Positions 56,067 through 64,000 of a stretch of DNA of 64,000 bases are shown one piece after another (the first letter of the stretch is position 1; every line of letters begins with the position of its first letter). Made by a program: the position numbers and the translations under genes. The notes under the pieces are model-generated. The model made no database searches, was not told where the DNA came from, and saw only the letters and a program-made list of their open reading frames with translations. Origin of the DNA: Pseudarthrobacter siccitolerans (GTDB taxonomy: Bacteria > Actinomycetota > Actinomycetes > Actinomycetales > Micrococcaceae); the NCBI RefSeq assembly GCF_001046895.1, contig NZ_CAQI01000036.1, positions 1-64,000 on the forward strand, given 5' to 3'.

Positions 56067-57784
56067 GAGACAACGAGATGACAACTCCTGAAATACGCAT
56101 CGCGGAGGCCGGCACCACGGGGATCACGCCGCTGCTGGAGATCCGCGACCTCGCTATTACCTTCAAGACCAGCGGCGGGGAAGTTCAGGCGGTCCGTGAT
56201 GCACACTTGACCATCATGCCGGGCGAGACCGTGGCGATTGTGGGGGAGTCGGGCTCCGGCAAGTCCACTACCGCGTTGGCGGCCATCGGCCTCCTTCCCG
56301 GCAACGGCCGGGTTTCCGGCGGCCAGATCCTGCTGGACGGTGAAGACATCGCCCATGCCTCCGAAAAGCGCATGATCGAGCTTCGCGGCAACACCATCGG
56401 CATGGTGCCGCAGGACCCGATGTCCAACCTGAACCCGGTGTGGAAGATCGGTTACCAGGTCCGGGAAACACTGCGTGCCAACGGCCAGCCCAGCGGCCCG
56501 GATGACGTTGCGAAGGTACTCGCCGAGGCGGGCCTCCCGGACGCCCACCGGCGCGCCAACCAGTACCCGCACGAGTTCTCCGGCGGCATGCGGCAGCGCG
56601 CCCTGATCGCCATCGGGCTCTCCTGCCAGCCGCGGCTGCTGATCGCGGACGAGCCCACCTCCGCCCTGGACGTCACGGTGCAGCGGCAGATCCTGGACCA
56701 CCTGGACACCATGACCACCGAGCTGGGCACCTCGGTGCTGCTGATCACCCATGACCTGGGGCTGGCAGCCGAACGGGCCGACAAGGTAGTGGTGATGTAC
56801 CAGGGCCGGGTTGTGGAAGCAGGCCCTTCCCTGGAACTGCTGCGGAACCCCCGGCACCCTTACACCAGGAGGCTCGTGGAGTCCGCACCGTCCCTGGCCA
56901 GCCGCAGGATCCAGGCCGCCAAGGAACAAGGCGTGGAGGCTGCGGACCTGCTGGCCCCTGCCGCCGAACCCGCAGCGGCGGACAACGTCCTGCAGATCCA
57001 GGACCTGCGGAAGGTGTACAAGCTCCGCCAGGGCCTGGGCAAAGCGTCGGACTTCGCCGCGGTGGACGGCGTCAGCTTCGACGTCAAGCGGGGGACCACC
57101 ACGGCGATTGTGGGGGAGTCGGGTTCCGGCAAGTCCACCGTGGCCAAGATGGTGCTCCAGCTGGAGAAGCCCACCGAGGGCAGGATCCTGTTCGACGGCG
57201 TCGACACTTCCCTTTTGAAGCCGTCGGATCTGTTTAAGTTCCGGCGCCGTGTCCAGCCCATCTTCCAGGATCCCTACGGTTCGCTGGACCCGATGTACAA
57301 CATCTTCCGGACCATTGAGGAACCGCTGCGGGTCCACAAGATTGGCGACAAAGCCAGCCGGGAGAAGAAGGTCCGGGAACTGCTGGACCAGGTGGCGCTG
57401 CCGCAGTCCGCCATGCAGCGGTACCCGAACGAGCTCTCCGGCGGGCAGCGGCAGCGTGTTGCCATTGCCCGTGCGCTGGCCCTGGACCCGGAAGTCATCA
57501 TCTGTGACGAAGCCGTGTCTGCCCTGGACGTGCTGGTGCAGGCACAGGTGCTGAACCTGCTGGCGGACCTCCAGTCCAACCTGGGTTTGACCTACCTCTT
57601 CATCACCCATGACCTGGCGGTGGTCCGGCAGATCGCCGACCACGTCTGCGTGATGGAGAAGGGGCGCCTGGTGGAGACCGGTTCCACGGACGAGGTCTTC
57701 GAATCGCCCCGGCAGGATTACACGAAGGCACTGCTCAACGCCATCCCGGGCGCCAAGCTTATGCTTCCGCCGGAAGTGGCCTAG
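56063..57784 (+). CDS. Oligopeptide ABC transporter, fused double ATPase (DppD-DppF-like)
   Basis: 573 residues with two complete ABC domains. Domain 1: Walker A GESGSGKST (61-69), signature SGGMRQR, Walker B LLIADEPTSALDV. Domain 2: Walker A GESGSGKST (351-359), signature LSGGQRQRV, Walker B IICDEAVSALDV. Each half ends with the oligopeptide-type extension (RHPYTRRLVESAPSL). One protein can therefore power permeases 1 and 2. ATG 56078 is an alternative start. Ends at a strong bidirectional terminator. Confidence 0.95.
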   Translation: MRDNEMTTPEIRIAEAGTTGITPLLEIRDLAITFKTSGGEVQAVRDAHLTIMPGETVAIVGESGSGKSTTALAAIGLLPGNGRVSGGQILLDGEDIAHASEKRMIELRGNTIGMVPQDPMSNLNPVWKIGYQVRETLRANGQPSGPDDVAKVLAEAGLPDAHRRANQYPHEFSGGMRQRALIAIGLSCQPRLLIADEPTSALDVTVQRQILDHLDTMTTELGTSVLLITHDLGLAAERADKVVVMYQGRVVEAGPSLELLRNPRHPYTRRLVESAPSLASRRIQAAKEQGVEAADLLAPAAEPAAADNVLQIQDLRKVYKLRQGLGKASDFAAVDGVSFDVKRGTTTAIVGESGSGKSTVAKMVLQLEKPTEGRILFDGVDTSLLKPSDLFKFRRRVQPIFQDPYGSLDPMYNIFRTIEEPLRVHKIGDKASREKKVRELLDQVALPQSAMQRYPNELSGGQRQRVAIARALALDPEVIICDEAVSALDVLVQAQVLNLLADLQSNLGLTYLFITHDLAVVRQIADHVCVMEKGRLVETGSTDEVFESPRQDYTKALLNAIPGAKLMLPPEVA

Positions 57785-57801
57785 CAGTCCTCGTCCCGCT
57801 C

Positions 57802-57843
57802 AACGATTGAAGCCGGAGCCTGTTGGCTCCGGCTTCAATCGTT
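57802..57843. terminator. Bidirectional terminator between the peptide-transport operon and the SGNH gene
   Basis: 19-bp perfect stem (57802-57820 with 57825-57843), loop TGTT, between convergent genes. Confidence 0.88.
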
Positions 57844-57853
57844 TCCATAACTG

Positions 57854-58717
57854 TCAATCCTGGAAGGAATCGCTGCCGCCGCCCGTGGCAAGGGCGGGTG
57901 GCTGGTCCGACGTCGGCTTCCGCTGCAGCCCCAGGTCAATGAGGCGGCGTTCCAGTAAAGCTCCCAGGGCGCGGCGGCCCTGCGGATTCATATGTACTGC
58001 GTCCGCCAGATCCTTGGCCAGGCCATGCCGGGTAAGCCAGTCGCCCACGGAAACGAAGGGCAGGTTCTGCGCGGCTGCCACCCTGCCCAGCAGGGCGTCC
58101 ACCTCGGTGCGCCGGCCGCCATGGCCTTCGCCCCGGGCCAGGGTGCCGATCATGGCCAGCCGGGTTCCCGGGTAGCGGGCCTTGAGTTCGGCGATCAGGC
58201 GCTCCGCGTTGCCGGTGATCCGGGTGTCCGATGCTCCGGTTGCGGCGTCATTGCCGCCACCCTGGATAACGATAAGGGCCGGGGTTCCGGAGGGCAGGAG
58301 CCAGTCACCCCGGAGGAGGGCATCAATATAGTTGCCGGTCTTTCCGTTGGTGGACACGAAGCCGGTACCGCCCCTCCCGCAGTAGTACACCTTGTACCCG
58401 GCAGCCTCGAGGCCCTGGCGGGGCCAGCCGTCAGACGGTTCTGACTGCGAATCACCAATCAGGAGGACGGTTCTGCTGATATCTGGAACCACTGCCTCAA
58501 GCCGGCCATTGGCTGGATTGAGGACGCGCGCACCGGCAGCGGCAGGATTCGCGCCGGCAGCGCCCGGTTGTCCCGCAGCGGCCGCAGCCTGCACCTGGGG
58601 AACGGCGGAAGACTGGGGCGGCACCCCGCAGCCTGACAGGGCAAGGAGACTGGACACCGCAACGACGGCGGCGGCTCCGGACGCGGCAACGCGGGTCCGG
58701 GCCAGGGCTTTTCGCAT
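57854..58717 (-). CDS. SGNH/GDSL-type hydrolase lipoprotein
   Basis: 287 residues. Lipobox ALSG-Cys30, an Ala/Pro-rich linker, then the SGNH core: block I LLIGDSQSE (Ser90), block III IQGGGNDA and block V DAVHMNPQGRRA with the Asp-His pair. A likely carbohydrate or lipid esterase acting outside the membrane. ATG 58717 is chosen because the signal peptide starts there. Confidence 0.85.
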   Translation of the reverse strand: MRKALARTRVAASGAAAVVAVSSLLALSGCGVPPQSSAVPQVQAAAAAGQPGAAGANPAAAGARVLNPANGRLEAVVPDISRTVLLIGDSQSEPSDGWPRQGLEAAGYKVYYCGRGGTGFVSTNGKTGNYIDALLRGDWLLPSGTPALIVIQGGGNDAATGASDTRITGNAERLIAELKARYPGTRLAMIGTLARGEGHGGRRTEVDALLGRVAAAQNLPFVSVGDWLTRHGLAKDLADAVHMNPQGRRALGALLERRLIDLGLQRKPTSDQPPALATGGGSDSFQD

Positions 58718-58881
58718 GTGGTGTCTTTCGGGCTTGCATGGAGTGTCAGAGCAATCATGTGGCATCAATGCAGGATTAGCCAGTGATTTTGCTCACTAAT
58801 TCTAGCCCGCGCCATGGCCGCATCACGGCGGGCTGCCCATCGGTCCGCTGGAAAATTTAGGCCTATTAATGCCACTGCCGC

Positions 58882-58887
58882 TAGAAT
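58882..58887 (+). promoter_or_regulatory. Candidate -10 element of typA
   Basis: TAGAAT, with TTAGGC 19 bases upstream (58857-58862). A start near 58894 leaves a leader of about 96 bases, so typA appears leadered. Confidence 0.45.
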
Positions 58888-58989
58888 GGAGGAAGCAGCC
58901 CTGTGCAAAGGGCCTGATCCGTCGTGCGTTCCAGTTGGAAATGTCGCGATACAACAGCTGACTTTCACCACTGAATCGAGCCATTACGC

Positions 58990-60918
58990 ATGTCTGAAAC
59001 CACCACCAACACCGCGGTAGCCACTGCATCACGCAGTGACCTCCGCAACGTCGCGATTGTGGCCCACGTTGACCACGGCAAGACCACCCTGGTCGACGCC
59101 ATGCTCAAGCAGACCAACTCCTTTGCCGAGCACAACCACCTCGAAGACCGCGTGATGGACTCCGGTGACCTTGAGCGCGAAAAGGGCATCACCATCCTCG
59201 CCAAGAACACCACGGTGGCCTACAACGGTCCGTCGTCCAACGGCGAGACCATCACCATCAACGTCATTGACACCCCGGGCCACGCCGACTTCGGCGGCGA
59301 GGTGGAGCGCGGCCTGTCCATGGTTGACGGCGTCGTTCTGCTGGTGGACTCGTCTGAGGGTCCGCTGCCCCAGACCCGTTTCGTACTCCGCAAGGCCCTT
59401 GCCGCGCACCTGCCGGTCATTCTGCTGGTCAACAAGACCGACCGCCCGGACGCCCGCATTGACGAAGTGGTGCACGAGTCCATGGACCTGCTCCTGGGCC
59501 TTGCTTCCGACCTCGCGGACGAGGTTCCGGACCTGGACCTGGACAAGGTCCTCGAAGTGCCTGTCGTTTACGCGGCAGCAAAGGTTGGCCGCGCCTCCCT
59601 GGAACAGCCGGCCAACGGCTCTGCTCCTGACAATGAGGACCTTGAGCCGCTGTTCAAGACCATCATCGAGCACATCCCGGCCCCCACGTACAACCCCGAG
59701 GGTGTCCTGCAGGCGCACGTCACCAACCTGGACGCCTCACCGTTCCTGGGCCGCCTTGCACTGCTCCGCATCTACAACGGCACCCTGCGCAAGGGCCAGC
59801 AGGTTGCCTGGGCCCGTGCCAATGGTGAACTCAAGACCGTAAAGATCACTGAGCTCCTTGCCACCAAGGCCCTCGATCGCGTTCCGGCCGAGTCCGCCGG
59901 CCCGGGCGAGATTGTCGCCGTCGCAGGTATCGAGGACATCACCATTGGTGAAACCCTCACCGACGTTGAGAACCCGCAGCCGCTGCCGCTGATCACGGTG
60001 GACGATCCCGCGATCTCCATGACCATCGGTATCAACACCTCCCCGTTGGCCGGCAAGGTCAAGGGTGCCAAGGTCACCGCCCGCCAGGTCAAGGACCGCC
60101 TGGACAAGGAACTGATCGGTAACGTCTCCATCAAGGTGCTCCCCACCGAGCGTCCTGATGCCTGGGAAGTCCAGGGCCGTGGCGAGCTCGCCCTGGCCAT
60201 CCTCGTGGAGCAGATGCGCCGCGAAGGCTTCGAACTGACCGTGGGCAAGCCGCAGGTTGTCACCAAGACCATCGACGGCAAGATCCACGAGCCGATGGAG
60301 CACATGACCATCGACGTTCCCGAGGAATACCTCGGTGCCGTGACGCAGCTGATGGCAGCCCGCAAGGGCCGTATGACCAACATGGCCAACCACGGAACCG
60401 GCTGGTGCCGGATGGAATTCATCGTTCCGGCCCGTGGCCTGATCGGCTTCCGCACCAAGTTCCTCACGGACACCCGTGGCGCCGGCATCGCCGCCTCCAT
60501 TTCCGAGGGCTACGAGCCGTGGGCCGGACCCATCGAGTACCGCACCAACGGCTCCATGGTTGCTGACCGCGCCGGCGTTGTGACCCCGTTCGCCATGATC
60601 AACCTGCAGGAACGTGGATCCTTCTTCGTCAAGCCCACCTCCGAGGTTTATGAGGGCATGATCGTTGGCGAGAACTCCCGCGCCGACGACATGGACGTCA
60701 ACATCACGAAGGAAAAGAAGCTCACCAACATGCGTGCTGCTTCCTCGGACACCTTCGAGAACCTGACGCCGCCGCGCGACCTTACCCTCGAAGAGTCCCT
60801 CGAATTCGCCCGCGAGGACGAGTGCGTCGAGGTGACCCCGGAGTCCATCCGCATCCGCAAGGTCATCCTGGACACCAACGAGCGTGCCAAGGCCAACCGC
60901 GCCCGCGCCAAGGCCTAA
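58990..60918 (+). CDS. typA: Translational GTPase TypA/BipA
   Basis: 642 residues. GTPase motifs AHVDHGKTTL (25-34), DTPGHADFGGEVERGLSM and NKTDRP; then the elongation-factor domains and the TypA C-terminal domain with GTGWCRMEFIVPARGLIGFRTKFLTDTRG-type sequence. A ribosome-associated GTPase for stress and cold growth. The ATG is used with GAG upstream. Confidence 0.97.
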   Translation: MSETTTNTAVATASRSDLRNVAIVAHVDHGKTTLVDAMLKQTNSFAEHNHLEDRVMDSGDLEREKGITILAKNTTVAYNGPSSNGETITINVIDTPGHADFGGEVERGLSMVDGVVLLVDSSEGPLPQTRFVLRKALAAHLPVILLVNKTDRPDARIDEVVHESMDLLLGLASDLADEVPDLDLDKVLEVPVVYAAAKVGRASLEQPANGSAPDNEDLEPLFKTIIEHIPAPTYNPEGVLQAHVTNLDASPFLGRLALLRIYNGTLRKGQQVAWARANGELKTVKITELLATKALDRVPAESAGPGEIVAVAGIEDITIGETLTDVENPQPLPLITVDDPAISMTIGINTSPLAGKVKGAKVTARQVKDRLDKELIGNVSIKVLPTERPDAWEVQGRGELALAILVEQMRREGFELTVGKPQVVTKTIDGKIHEPMEHMTIDVPEEYLGAVTQLMAARKGRMTNMANHGTGWCRMEFIVPARGLIGFRTKFLTDTRGAGIAASISEGYEPWAGPIEYRTNGSMVADRAGVVTPFAMINLQERGSFFVKPTSEVYEGMIVGENSRADDMDVNITKEKKLTNMRAASSDTFENLTPPRDLTLEESLEFAREDECVEVTPESIRIRKVILDTNERAKANRARAKA

Positions 60919-60933
60919 CAAACACCCTGGTTC

Positions 60934-60971
60934 CGAAGAAAGCCACCGGCACACGCTGGTGGCTTTCTTCG
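60934..60971 (+). terminator. Rho-independent terminator of typA
   Basis: 14-bp perfect stem CGAAGAAAGCCACC (60934-60947) with 60958-60971, 10-base loop. Its right arm ends in the first two bases of the 54-bp repeat copy 1. Confidence 0.8.
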
Positions 60972-61023
60972 TACCGCCGTGCGCAGTGAAACCCGCGTTC
61001 GCCCCGCAGGGGCAGTCCCTGCG
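60970..61023 (+). repeat. 54-bp duplicated sequence, copy 1
   Basis: Matches 61905-61958 at 52 of 54 positions. It begins CGTACCGCCGTGCGCA and ends in a 7-bp hairpin CGCAGGG/CCCTGCG (loop GCAGT). In the matching frame it still spells Tyr-Arg-Arg-Ala-Gln-stop, the end of the AbiEi/Vsr-like protein. Confidence 0.85.
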
Positions 61024-61114
61024 TATTGGGCTGCTCGTTTCCTCCGCGCTGCCGTTTTCCACATAGCTGCTCTTCCCTGCTGCGCCGGCTTTGACGGGAA
61101 GCCACCATGCATCC

Positions 61115-61924
61115 ATGCGAACTGTCACTCACGCACTGGCCGCTATGGGCGGAGTTGCCGGCGCCAGCTCCTTAACGCAGGCCGGTGTCTCCCGCCGGGC
61201 CATTGAAGCAGCCGTATGTGAAGGCAGCATCCGCAGGGTGGCGCGAGGCGTGTATGCACTGCCCGACGCCGACCCCTTACTCATCCACGCCGGGCGCCAT
61301 CACGCGGTGCCCGGCTGTGTCACGGCGGCCTTGGCAGCGGGGTTGTGGGTGGTTAATAATCCGGAGGAGCCGCACCTGGCCGCACGCCATGGCCGGCCTG
61401 TCAGCGGTTGCGTGGTTCATCGAAGCCAGGTTCCGTTGACCGCCGTGGACATGGTGTGCCAGGCGCTCCGCTGTTTGCCACCGCTCGAGGGGCTGACCAT
61501 CGCGGAATCTGCGGTTAAAACGGGCCTGGTTCAGCTTCCGGAACTGCGGGAGCGGTTTCCCTCCGCGCGGGAGAAGAGCGTGCGTGAACTTGTGGCACGA
61601 ATCCGGCCCCAATCCGGATCCATCATCGAGACGATGGCCCGGTACCTGCTCGAAGATGCCGGGCTGACAGTGGAACTGCAGGTCAACATTCCCGGGATGG
61701 GCCATCTGGACCTCCTCGTTGACGGCCTGCTGGGCGTTGAGGCGGACGGCTACGCGCATCACAGCAACCGGGCAGCGTACCGGGAGGACAGGCGGCGGTG
61801 GAATGTTACCGTTGTCCGGGGCGTACCAACCCTCCGCGTGACCTTCGAAATGCTGCTCGGCGAGCCTCAGGAATTCGTAAAAATGGTGCACCTTGCCCTC
61901 GCCACGTACCGCCGTGCGCAATGA
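61115..61924 (+). CDS. AbiEi-like winged-helix domain fused to a Vsr-like nuclease domain
   Basis: 269 residues. The N-terminal part has GGVAGASSLTQAGVSRRAIEAAV and IRRVARGVYALPD, the winged-helix pattern of AbiEi-type antitoxins. The C-terminal part resembles Vsr/DUF559 nucleases: SIIETMARYLLEDAGL, then GHLDLLVDG (Asp199) and GVEADGYAHH (Glu209, Asp211), then WNVTVVRGVPTLRVTFEMLL. ATG 61115 is preferred; TTG 61091 extends the frame by eight residues. Such stand-alone genes are common in actinobacteria and of unknown function. It may be a defence or DNA-repair factor. Confidence 0.7.
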   Translation: MRTVTHALAAMGGVAGASSLTQAGVSRRAIEAAVCEGSIRRVARGVYALPDADPLLIHAGRHHAVPGCVTAALAAGLWVVNNPEEPHLAARHGRPVSGCVVHRSQVPLTAVDMVCQALRCLPPLEGLTIAESAVKTGLVQLPELRERFPSAREKSVRELVARIRPQSGSIIETMARYLLEDAGLTVELQVNIPGMGHLDLLVDGLLGVEADGYAHHSNRAAYREDRRRWNVTVVRGVPTLRVTFEMLLGEPQEFVKMVHLALATYRRAQ

Positions 61925-61958
61925 AACCCGCGTTCGGCCCGCAGGGGCAGTCCCTGCG
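61905..61958 (+). repeat. 54-bp duplicated sequence, copy 2
   Basis: Second copy of 60970-61023, beginning in the last 20 bases of the AbiEi/Vsr-like gene and running past its stop. The two differences are G/A (the synonymous third base of the Gln codon) and C/G. Confidence 0.85.
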
Positions 61959-61973
61959 CAGTAAGACCAGGCT

Positions 61974-62210
61974 TTACCGTGCGGGTCTGCGCCGCTCGGG
62001 CGCCGGGGGGACCTCCTTGGCTGCCACAACGCGCTGGAGCGGTATAACGACGTCGGCCTGCCGCGTGCGGACGGTGCACGCACCGGCGGCGCACCCCACC
62101 AGGTGTCCCAGCGCATCAGTGAGGCCGCTCTCGATGCGGTACCGCACCACCACCCGGGTTCCGGGGGCGGCGGCTGTAAGGAACCCGGCGGGCGTGGAAG
62201 GCTGACTCAC
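61974..62210 (-). CDS. Small SH3-like protein related to the Rv0428c N-terminal domain
   Basis: 78 residues: GTRVVVRYRIESGLTDALGHLVG, then CTVRTRQADVVIPLQRVVAAKEVPPAP. The pattern matches the SH3-like domain at the start of Rv0428c-type acetyltransferases, here alone. GTG 62210 has TAGTAT 6 bases upstream and no ribosome site. Divergent from fdxA, 137 bases apart. Function unknown. Confidence 0.6.
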   Translation of the reverse strand: MSQPSTPAGFLTAAAPGTRVVVRYRIESGLTDALGHLVGCAAGACTVRTRQADVVIPLQRVVAAKEVPPAPERRRPAR

Positions 62211-62222
62211 CAGTTCATACTA
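62208..62222 (-). promoter_or_regulatory. Leaderless promoter of the SH3-like gene
   Basis: Minus strand: TAGTAT (62222-62217), GAACTG, then GTG 62210. Confidence 0.6.
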
Positions 62223-62347
62223 GGGGCCCGGCTAGGTTCGCGGTAACGGGCTGGGAGATAATAGGCTCAGATGTCAAGAGTCCGGCCACTGCTGCCGGAT
62301 TGCAAGAACCGGCGGGACGCCGGACCCAACGTGGAGAGGCCAGGGAC

Positions 62348-62674
62348 GTGACGTACGTAATCGCGCAGCCGTGTGTAGATGTCAAGGACAAGGCATGTAT
62401 CGAAGAATGCCCGGTCGACTGCATCTATGAGGGTGAGCGTTCGCTGTACATCCATCCGGACGAATGCGTCGACTGCGGAGCCTGCGAGCCGGTGTGCCCG
62501 GTGGAGGCCATTTACTACGAGGACGACACCCCGGACGAGTGGGCCGACTACTACAAGGCCAACGTGGAGTTCTTCGATGACCTCGGGTCACCGGGCGGCG
62601 CCGCCAAGATCGGCAACACCGGCAAGGACCACCCGATGATCGCCGCGCTGCCCCCGCAGAACCAAGACCACTGA
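62348..62674 (+). CDS. fdxA: 7Fe ferredoxin
   Basis: 108 residues. Cysteines at 9, 17, 21, 25, 40, 43, 46 and 50 match the seven-iron ferredoxin pattern of Azotobacter FdI and actinobacterial FdxA (one 3Fe-4S and one 4Fe-4S cluster), with a C-terminal tail that includes DEWADYYKANVEFFDDLG. GTG 62348 has GGAGAGG and AGGGA upstream; the frame is open to 62300. dapC starts 14 bases after the stop, so the two are cotranscribed. Confidence 0.96.
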   Translation: MTYVIAQPCVDVKDKACIEECPVDCIYEGERSLYIHPDECVDCGACEPVCPVEAIYYEDDTPDEWADYYKANVEFFDDLGSPGGAAKIGNTGKDHPMIAALPPQNQDH

Positions 62675-62688
62675 CGCAGGCAGGAACG

Positions 62689-63837
62689 GTGACCGCAGCA
62701 GTGAATACGTTCGGCCTTGACCTGCCCGACTACCCGTGGGAGGCCATGGCGCCGTATCTCGCGAAGGCGTCGGAGCATCCCGGGGGAGCCGTCAACCTGT
62801 CCATTGGTACTCCGGTGGATCCCACCCCGGCTTTGATCCAGGACGCCCTGAAGGCTGCCGCGGATGCCCCCGGATACCCCACGGTCCACGGCACGCCCGC
62901 CCTTCGGGAAGCGATCGCGGGCTGGTTCGAACGGCGCCGCGGGGTGGCCGGGCTGGACCCCCGGAACATTATGCCAACGGTCGGCTCGAAGGAACTCGTG
63001 GCCTGGCTGCCGCTGCTGCTCGGTCTGAAGCAAGGTGACGTCGTCGTACGCCCCCGGGTCGCCTACCCCACGTACGATATCGGCGCGACCCTCGCGGGTG
63101 TCACCTCCGTGGCAACGGACAACCTGGACGAGCTCGACGACGCCACCCGCTCCCGCGTCCGCCTCATCTGGGTCAATTCCCCCGGAAATCCCACGGGCAG
63201 TGTCCGCAGCGTTGAATCCCTGAAAGCACTTGCGGGGCAGGCCCGGGAGCTGGGGGCTGTGGTGGCATCCGACGAATGCTACGCAGAGCTGGGCTGGGGT
63301 GACTGGGACGTCCAGCGCGGCGGCCAGCCTGTCCCCAGCATCCTGGACCCGCGGGTGGCCGGAGGATCCCACCAGGGGCTCCTGGCCGTGTACTCGCTGA
63401 GCAAGCAGTCCAACGTGGCCGGCTACCGGGCAGCATTTGTAGCCGGCGACCCGGACCTGATGCCCAACCTCGTCAACAGCCGCAAACACGCGGGCATGAT
63501 CGTTCCCTACCCCGTGCAGGAAGCCATGCGTGTGGCGCTGGGCGATGATGCGCATGTGGAGGCCCAGAAAGACCTGTACCGCGGCCGCCGGGAAAGGCTG
63601 GTTCCGGCGCTGCTGGACTTCGGTCTCGAGATCAAGGAATCCGACGCCGGCCTCTACCTTTGGTCGACGGCGGGGGAGAGCACCTGGGACACCGTGGCCC
63701 GGCTCGCGGAGCGGGGCATCGTGGTTGGTCCCGGCGTCTTCTACGGCGAGGCCGGCAACGGCTACGTCCGGGTTGCCCTTACGGGAAGCGACGAAAGGAT
63801 CGACGCTGCCGTCGCCCGGCTGGCTTCGGCACTCTGA
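62689..63837 (+). CDS. dapC: Succinyldiaminopimelate transaminase
   Basis: 382 residues, fold type I PLP enzyme. NLSIGTPVDPTPALIQ at the start, VNSPGNPTGSV, ASDECYAELGW and Lys239 in YSLSKQSNVAGYRAAF are the DapC signatures. It makes the meso-DAP/lysine precursor. GTG with AGGAACG upstream. The fdxA-dapC pair is common in actinobacteria. Confidence 0.92.
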   Translation: MTAAVNTFGLDLPDYPWEAMAPYLAKASEHPGGAVNLSIGTPVDPTPALIQDALKAAADAPGYPTVHGTPALREAIAGWFERRRGVAGLDPRNIMPTVGSKELVAWLPLLLGLKQGDVVVRPRVAYPTYDIGATLAGVTSVATDNLDELDDATRSRVRLIWVNSPGNPTGSVRSVESLKALAGQARELGAVVASDECYAELGWGDWDVQRGGQPVPSILDPRVAGGSHQGLLAVYSLSKQSNVAGYRAAFVAGDPDLMPNLVNSRKHAGMIVPYPVQEAMRVALGDDAHVEAQKDLYRGRRERLVPALLDFGLEIKESDAGLYLWSTAGESTWDTVARLAERGIVVGPGVFYGEAGNGYVRVALTGSDERIDAAVARLASAL

Positions 63838-64000
63838 TTGCCCGGATGCCGCACCCGGCGCAACGCCGTAACAATGGTGTGACTCCGGACACATCCGCTG
63901 CATTTTAGGGCATTTTGGAACGTCGCGGATTAGTGGCACCCGCCAAGGAGCGGTACTTTTTAAGTGACTATCAATGGTGGCTTTCTACAAGAAGGCAGCC
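63838..64000 (+). other. Unassigned end of the window
   Basis: 163 bases after dapC. TACTTT (63954-63959) could be a -10. Several frames are open to the edge, including GTG 63964 and ATG 63974. A next gene may start here, but too little is visible to call it. Confidence 0.3.

Noticed and set aside
55523..57643. 706-codon open frame on the minus strand across the peptide-transport ATPase
   Set aside because: It is a shadow of high-GC codon use opposite a clear ABC ATPase; no recognisable domain and no start signal.
59737..61128. 463-codon minus-strand frame opposite typA
   Set aside because: Same reason; typA on the plus strand is unmistakable.

Overview
The window is high-GC, gene-dense DNA in which nearly every gene is a recognisable actinobacterial family. 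It most resembles a chromosome of the Micrococcaceae (Arthrobacter/Pseudarthrobacter type). The pointers are the mix of guaB, guaB3 and guaA, SURF1 plus DUF3817, a galU-GNAT-membrane protein block like the mycobacterial galU-rimJ-Rv0996 region, fdxA-dapC, many GTG/TTG starts and many apparently leaderless genes. The genus is inferred from the sequence, not from a database match.

Layout. 1-5.6 kb: the end of an ATP-dependent DNA ligase, an orphan LuxR-type regulator, a small PQ-loop membrane protein overlapping a flavoprotein oxidoreductase, and an acyltransferase-SGNH protein. 5.9-18.8 kb: guaB (IMP dehydrogenase), a WXG100-like/DUF1023 hydrolase overlapping a small lipoprotein gene, an ABC exporter, a conserved unknown, the cysteine-less paralogue guaB3, glpD, an orphan PTS EIIA, SURF1-DUF3817, and guaA. 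18.9-23.1 kb: a 1398-residue helicase-nuclease-like protein whose helicase ATPase motifs are degenerate. 23.2-27.9 kb: SAF/CpaB-like protein, FmdB zinc ribbon, 5-formyl-THF cyclo-ligase, galU, a GNAT enzyme, a SepX/GlpR-like membrane protein and tRNA-Ala(CGC). 28.2-37.9 kb: a secreted polysaccharide deacetylase with LGFP repeats, a CorA-like channel, a cluster of two Lrp/AsnC regulators with two MFS transporters and a LysR regulator, a BadF-type kinase and a pirin. 38.2-41.7 kb: a complete glycine-betaine/choline-type ABC operon. 41.9-50.2 kb: an AlaA-like aminotransferase, PPK2, xseB-xseA, a membrane protein, ispH, rmuC and ychF. 50.3-57.8 kb: oligopeptide ABC transport (two binding lipoproteins, two permeases, a fused double ATPase). 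57.9-64 kb: an SGNH lipoprotein, typA, an AbiEi-like/Vsr-like protein bounded by a 54-bp duplicated sequence, an SH3-like small protein, fdxA and dapC.

Most of the window is core chromosome. No insertion sequence, prophage, integrase or CRISPR array was seen. The parts that look accessory are the WXG100/lipoprotein pair (7.5-9.4 kb), the LGFP deacetylase after tRNA-Ala (28.2-29.9 kb) and the AbiEi/Vsr gene with its flanking repeats (61-62 kb).

The clearest global signal is regulatory. At thirteen genes on both strands a TANNNT hexamer sits exactly 6 bases before the start codon, which fixes the transcription start at or next to the first base of the codon. Several more genes fit with a 7-8 base gap or one mismatch. 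This argues for widespread leaderless mRNA and was used here to choose several start codons. Operon ends are often marked by long perfect hairpins (up to 25 bp).
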